Of a stretch of 50,858 nt of DNA, positions 48,738-50,858 are shown piece by piece; within the stretch, counting starts at the first letter, position 1; each line of letters opens with the position of its first letter. Source of the stretch: CAZCSK01 sp964501265 (GTDB lineage Bacteria; Actinomycetota; CADDZG01; JAHWKV01). The DNA lies in the NCBI GenBank assembly GCA_964501265.1, contig CAZCSK010000015.1, positions 1-50,858 on the forward strand. The letters run 5' to 3'. A program made the translations under genes and the position numbers. A model generated the notes under the pieces. It made no database searches. It was not told the origin of the DNA and worked only from the letters and a program-made list of their open reading frames with translations.

Positions 48738-49895
48738 TCACGTCGACGCGTTGGCCACGCCCTTTTCTACCAGGGTTGTCACATCGAGCCGCGCTTCGGC
48801 TTCAGCCAGCTGACTCGGCCTGGCTGCGGTTGTTACCTGTCGAGGGACGAACAGGACGCAGCAGTCCTGATGGGGCTCGATCGAGATCTCATAAGTGCCG
48901 ATGCTTTTGGCGATCGCTTCGATCTCCAGCTTGTCGTGACCCACAAGCGGCCTAAAGACGGGCATCGTTTCAACCACTTGGTCGGTGGCGGTAAGGTTGG
49001 GGAGAGTTTGCGAAGCGACCTGCCCCAGGCTCTCGCCAGTTACTAGCGCCCCCGCTCCTTCGCGAAGAGCCAGAGCCTCGGCGATTCGCATCATGAACCT
49101 GCGATAAAGGACGATACGCAACTGCTGTGGCGCCGCGGTCACGATCTCTGCCTGGATCTCGCCGAAAGGCACCATCCACAATTTCGATTTGATGAGCCAC
49201 GGCGAGAGATGCCGCGCCAAGCGCGAGGCCTGTCGCGCGCTGGAGGGATCCGAGTAGGGCTGACCGTGAAAGTGCACAAAGTCGACCACGGCCCCGCGTT
49301 TTGCGATCTGCCAGCCTGCGACGGGGGAGTCGATTCCGCCGGACAAGAGCGCAAGCACTTGCCCCGACGATCCGACCGGCAACCCCCCTGGTCCGCTGTG
49401 CTTTGCCGAGTACAGGTAGGCGCGGTCGGTTACGAGTTCGATGTAACAGGTCCATTCGGCGTTGCTCAGATCGACGCGTTTGCCGCTGGCATCCTTTACT
49501 GCTTGGCCGACGAATTCGTTGATCGTTTGAGATGTATCAGGAAATGAGGAGTGTCCCCGTCGGGCCCTGATCTGAAAACTGTTAAAAGTTTGAGTGGATG
49601 CAAGTGCGGTCGCCGCGGCCGCGAGGTCGTCTAACGAAGGTTTTGTCAGCTGTAAAGCGAAAGAGAATCCTGAGAGTCCGAAGACTTTGCTCATCCGGGA
49701 AGCGATATCCCCTTTGTCGACCTCTTCGGGCAGACGGATCAAAACGCGCCCCGGGATGAGTTTGGTTTGGACCCCCCCGGCCCCCGCCAGACTGCGCTGG
49801 ATGTTGGCGGCAAGGATTCTTTCGAAGTATGAGCGGTTGCGACCCTTTAGCCCGATTTCGGTGTAGTGGGCGATGACCACACTGCCGGTGCCCAT
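48738..49895 (-). CDS. thiI: tRNA 4-thiouridine / thiamine sulfur-transfer enzyme ThiI (short form)
   Basis: A 385-residue ThiI. The N-terminal ferredoxin-like domain is VVIAHYTEIGLKGRNRSYFE. A THUMP domain (SKVFGLSGFSFALQLTKPSL) follows, then the PP-loop ATP pyrophosphatase with SGGIDS at about residues 185-190 and QVASQTLPNLTATDQVVETM-PVFRPL. It lacks the C-terminal rhodanese domain of the E. coli enzyme, like many Gram-positive ThiI. The CC pair in HQDCCVLF could assist sulfur handling. The ATG at 49895 overlaps the stop of the upstream gene (TGATG). Confidence 0.9.
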   Translation of the reverse strand: MGTGSVVIAHYTEIGLKGRNRSYFERILAANIQRSLAGAGGVQTKLIPGRVLIRLPEEVDKGDIASRMSKVFGLSGFSFALQLTKPSLDDLAAAATALASTQTFNSFQIRARRGHSSFPDTSQTINEFVGQAVKDASGKRVDLSNAEWTCYIELVTDRAYLYSAKHSGPGGLPVGSSGQVLALLSGGIDSPVAGWQIAKRGAVVDFVHFHGQPYSDPSSARQASRLARHLSPWLIKSKLWMVPFGEIQAEIVTAAPQQLRIVLYRRFMMRIAEALALREGAGALVTGESLGQVASQTLPNLTATDQVVETMPVFRPLVGHDKLEIEAIAKSIGTYEISIEPHQDCCVLFVPRQVTTAARPSQLAEAEARLDVTTLVEKGVANAST

Positions 49896-50191
49896 CACAC
49901 TGCTTCAGGCGCGTCCTCAAACCCAACGCTGAAGAGCCTTTCGAGATCATGTTTGCTGAAGACTTGAAAGGCGATGAGGGTTGTTGAATGGGTGATACCG
50001 GGCACCTTGTCTATCTCAGCAGTGATGACTTGGGCTAGGTCTTCGTGATCGCGGACTCGCACAATCACCACCAGGTCCCACTCGCCTGCAACCGAGTAGA
50101 CCTCGGAGACGCGGGCTATGCCCGCGATCGCTTGCGCCGTTTCGGGTATCGAATGAACGTCGACTTTCAGTAGGACGATTGCGTTGATCAA
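49895..50191 (-). CDS. Stand-alone Lrp/AsnC ligand-binding (RAM) domain protein
   Basis: A 98-residue protein consisting only of the RAM effector domain. INAIVLLKVDVHSIPETAQA, VSEVYSVAGEWDLVVIVRVR-DHEDLAQVI, and VPGITHSTTLIAFQVFSKHD match Lrp-family C-termini. There is no DNA-binding HTH. Such SraA-like proteins are frequent in actinobacteria and archaea and may bind amino acids. Coupled to thiI by a TGATG overlap. Confidence 0.9.
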   Translation of the reverse strand: MINAIVLLKVDVHSIPETAQAIAGIARVSEVYSVAGEWDLVVIVRVRDHEDLAQVITAEIDKVPGITHSTTLIAFQVFSKHDLERLFSVGFEDAPEAV

Positions 50192-50238
50192 CGGGGACCT
50201 CCTCGAGGTTGGTGCAATCGTATCGCCTGGAAGGCGAG

Positions 50239-50858
50239 TTAGAGAGTGACCATGTCCCGGAGCTTGCCCGGAGTGGAGGGGTGGCGAAGTTTCGATAGCG
50301 CTTTGGCCTCGATCTGACGGATCCGTTCACGGGTTAAGTCGAACTCGCGACCCACTTCTTCCAGGGTTCGCGGTTCGCCGGTGACGAGTCCGAATCGAAG
50401 GGCCAGTACCTTGCGTTCCCGTTCGGTAAGGGTGCCGAGCATGTGCCACATCGCTTCCTGGCGCAGTTTCAAAGCGGCGGCCTCGAACGGGCTTTGGGTG
50501 TCGTCATCCTCGATGAAGTCGCCGAGTTCGGCGTCGTCGTCGCCGACGGGCTCGTGGATAGACATCGGTTCCGGCAGGACACGGAAAGCTTCGCGCACCT
50601 TTTCGGGAGTCATCTCGGCCGCTGCGGCGATCTCGTCGATGGTTGCCTCGCGCCCTAGTTGTTCCACCAGTTCGGCCTGCACTTTGCGGACCCGGTAGAG
50701 GGTCTCGACCATGTGGACTGGAATGCGGATCGTGCGGGCCTTGTCGGCGATGGCGCGTGTGATGGCCTGGCGAATCCACCAGGTGGCGTAGGTCGAGAAT
50801 TTGAATCCGCGGCGATAGTCGAACTTCTCGACGGCTCGCATCAGGCCGAAGTTGCCTT
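50239..50858 (-). CDS. rpoD: Principal sigma-70 factor (RpoD/SigA/HrdB type), 3' part
   Basis: The gene runs off the right edge; about 205 C-terminal residues are visible. Region 2 has MRAVEKFDYRRGFKFSTYAT-WWIRQAITRAI (the -10 recognition helix). Region 3 has RIPVHMVETLYRVRKVQAEL and the acidic linker GDDDAELGDFIEDDDTQSPF. Region 4 has LTERERKVLALRFGLVTGEP-RTLEEVGREFDLTRERIRQI-EAKALSKLRHPS (the -35 recognition helix). It is a primary or group 2 sigma factor. The end KLRDMVTL is a little atypical. Confidence 0.95.
   Translation of the reverse strand, partial: GNFGLMRAVEKFDYRRGFKFSTYATWWIRQAITRAIADKARTIRIPVHMVETLYRVRKVQAELVEQLGREATIDEIAAAAEMTPEKVREAFRVLPEPMSIHEPVGDDDAELGDFIEDDDTQSPFEAAALKLRQEAMWHMLGTLTERERKVLALRFGLVTGEPRTLEEVGREFDLTRERIRQIEAKALSKLRHPSTPGKLRDMVTL

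Overview
The window looks like chromosomal DNA of a free-living, moderately high-GC actinobacterium (Actinomycetota), probably a deep-branching or uncultivated lineage. The evidence is: two F420-type flavoenzyme families (a luciferase-like oxidoreductase and a DUF385/Ddn-like protein), an actinobacterial-type suf operon (sufB-sufD-Rieske-sufC-sufS-sufU), a near-consensus DtxR/IdeR iron box, an LCP cell-wall ligase, an NlpC/P60 hydrolase with an N-terminal coiled coil, and frequent GTG/TTG starts with 4-base overlaps. There is no rRNA gene, so the class cannot be fixed. I see no tRNA or CRISPR array.

Region 1-7000 is an accessory segment. Small unrelated genes (SnoaL-like, DsrE, DUF4242, a broken DUF2892, a methyltransferase, a PIN/RHH toxin-antitoxin pair, a zf-UBP protein) alternate with gene remnants, an IS-end-like edge, a 26-bp repeat (60 and 3562), a 159-bp direct repeat (2387 and 5640) and two palindromic sites resembling integron attC sites. 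The most striking item is the DsrE-family gene at 2938-3300. It carries one in-frame TGA exactly where the family has the first Cys of a CxxC motif, then a fully family-like C-terminus, with a plausible bacterial SECIS hairpin 18 nt after the TGA. It is a candidate selenoprotein (UGPC redox motif).

Region 7000-23100 holds a prolyl-oligopeptidase-family peptidase, a GT4 glycosyltransferase, a membrane-anchored periplasmic-binding protein, an ankyrin protein, and a complete branched-chain-amino-acid-type ABC operon on the minus strand (livK, hairpin, livH, livM, livG, livF). A tandem SagB-like nitroreductase is the last gene of that operon. A large secreted metalloprotease with cadherin-like repeats follows; its C-terminal domain is out of frame.

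Region 23100-32600 starts with three phased palindromes in a divergent intergenic region. Next come a GNAT, an OSBS/N-succinylamino-acid racemase, a PGM1-like ATP-grasp peptide ligase and a class-I glutamine amidotransferase/C26 hydrolase, which look like an amino-acid or peptide modification cluster. Then follow a LOG protein, an LCP protein, an ABC-2 exporter pair and an NlpC/P60 hydrolase.

Region 32600-40400 carries a second S9 peptidase, a GlcD-type FAD oxidase, trpF, a DUF385 protein, moaA, DUF427 and a tandem-GNAT protein. Two families of dispersed intergenic repeats occur here and elsewhere.

Region 40400-50858 is the suf Fe-S assembly operon under a predicted iron box, ending with a SufR-like regulator that lacks the middle cluster-ligand Cys. 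It is followed by a tightly overlapped operon of two DUF5671 membrane proteins, a small anchored protein and DUF309, then thiI, a stand-alone Lrp/AsnC ligand domain and the 3' part of the principal sigma factor on the minus strand.
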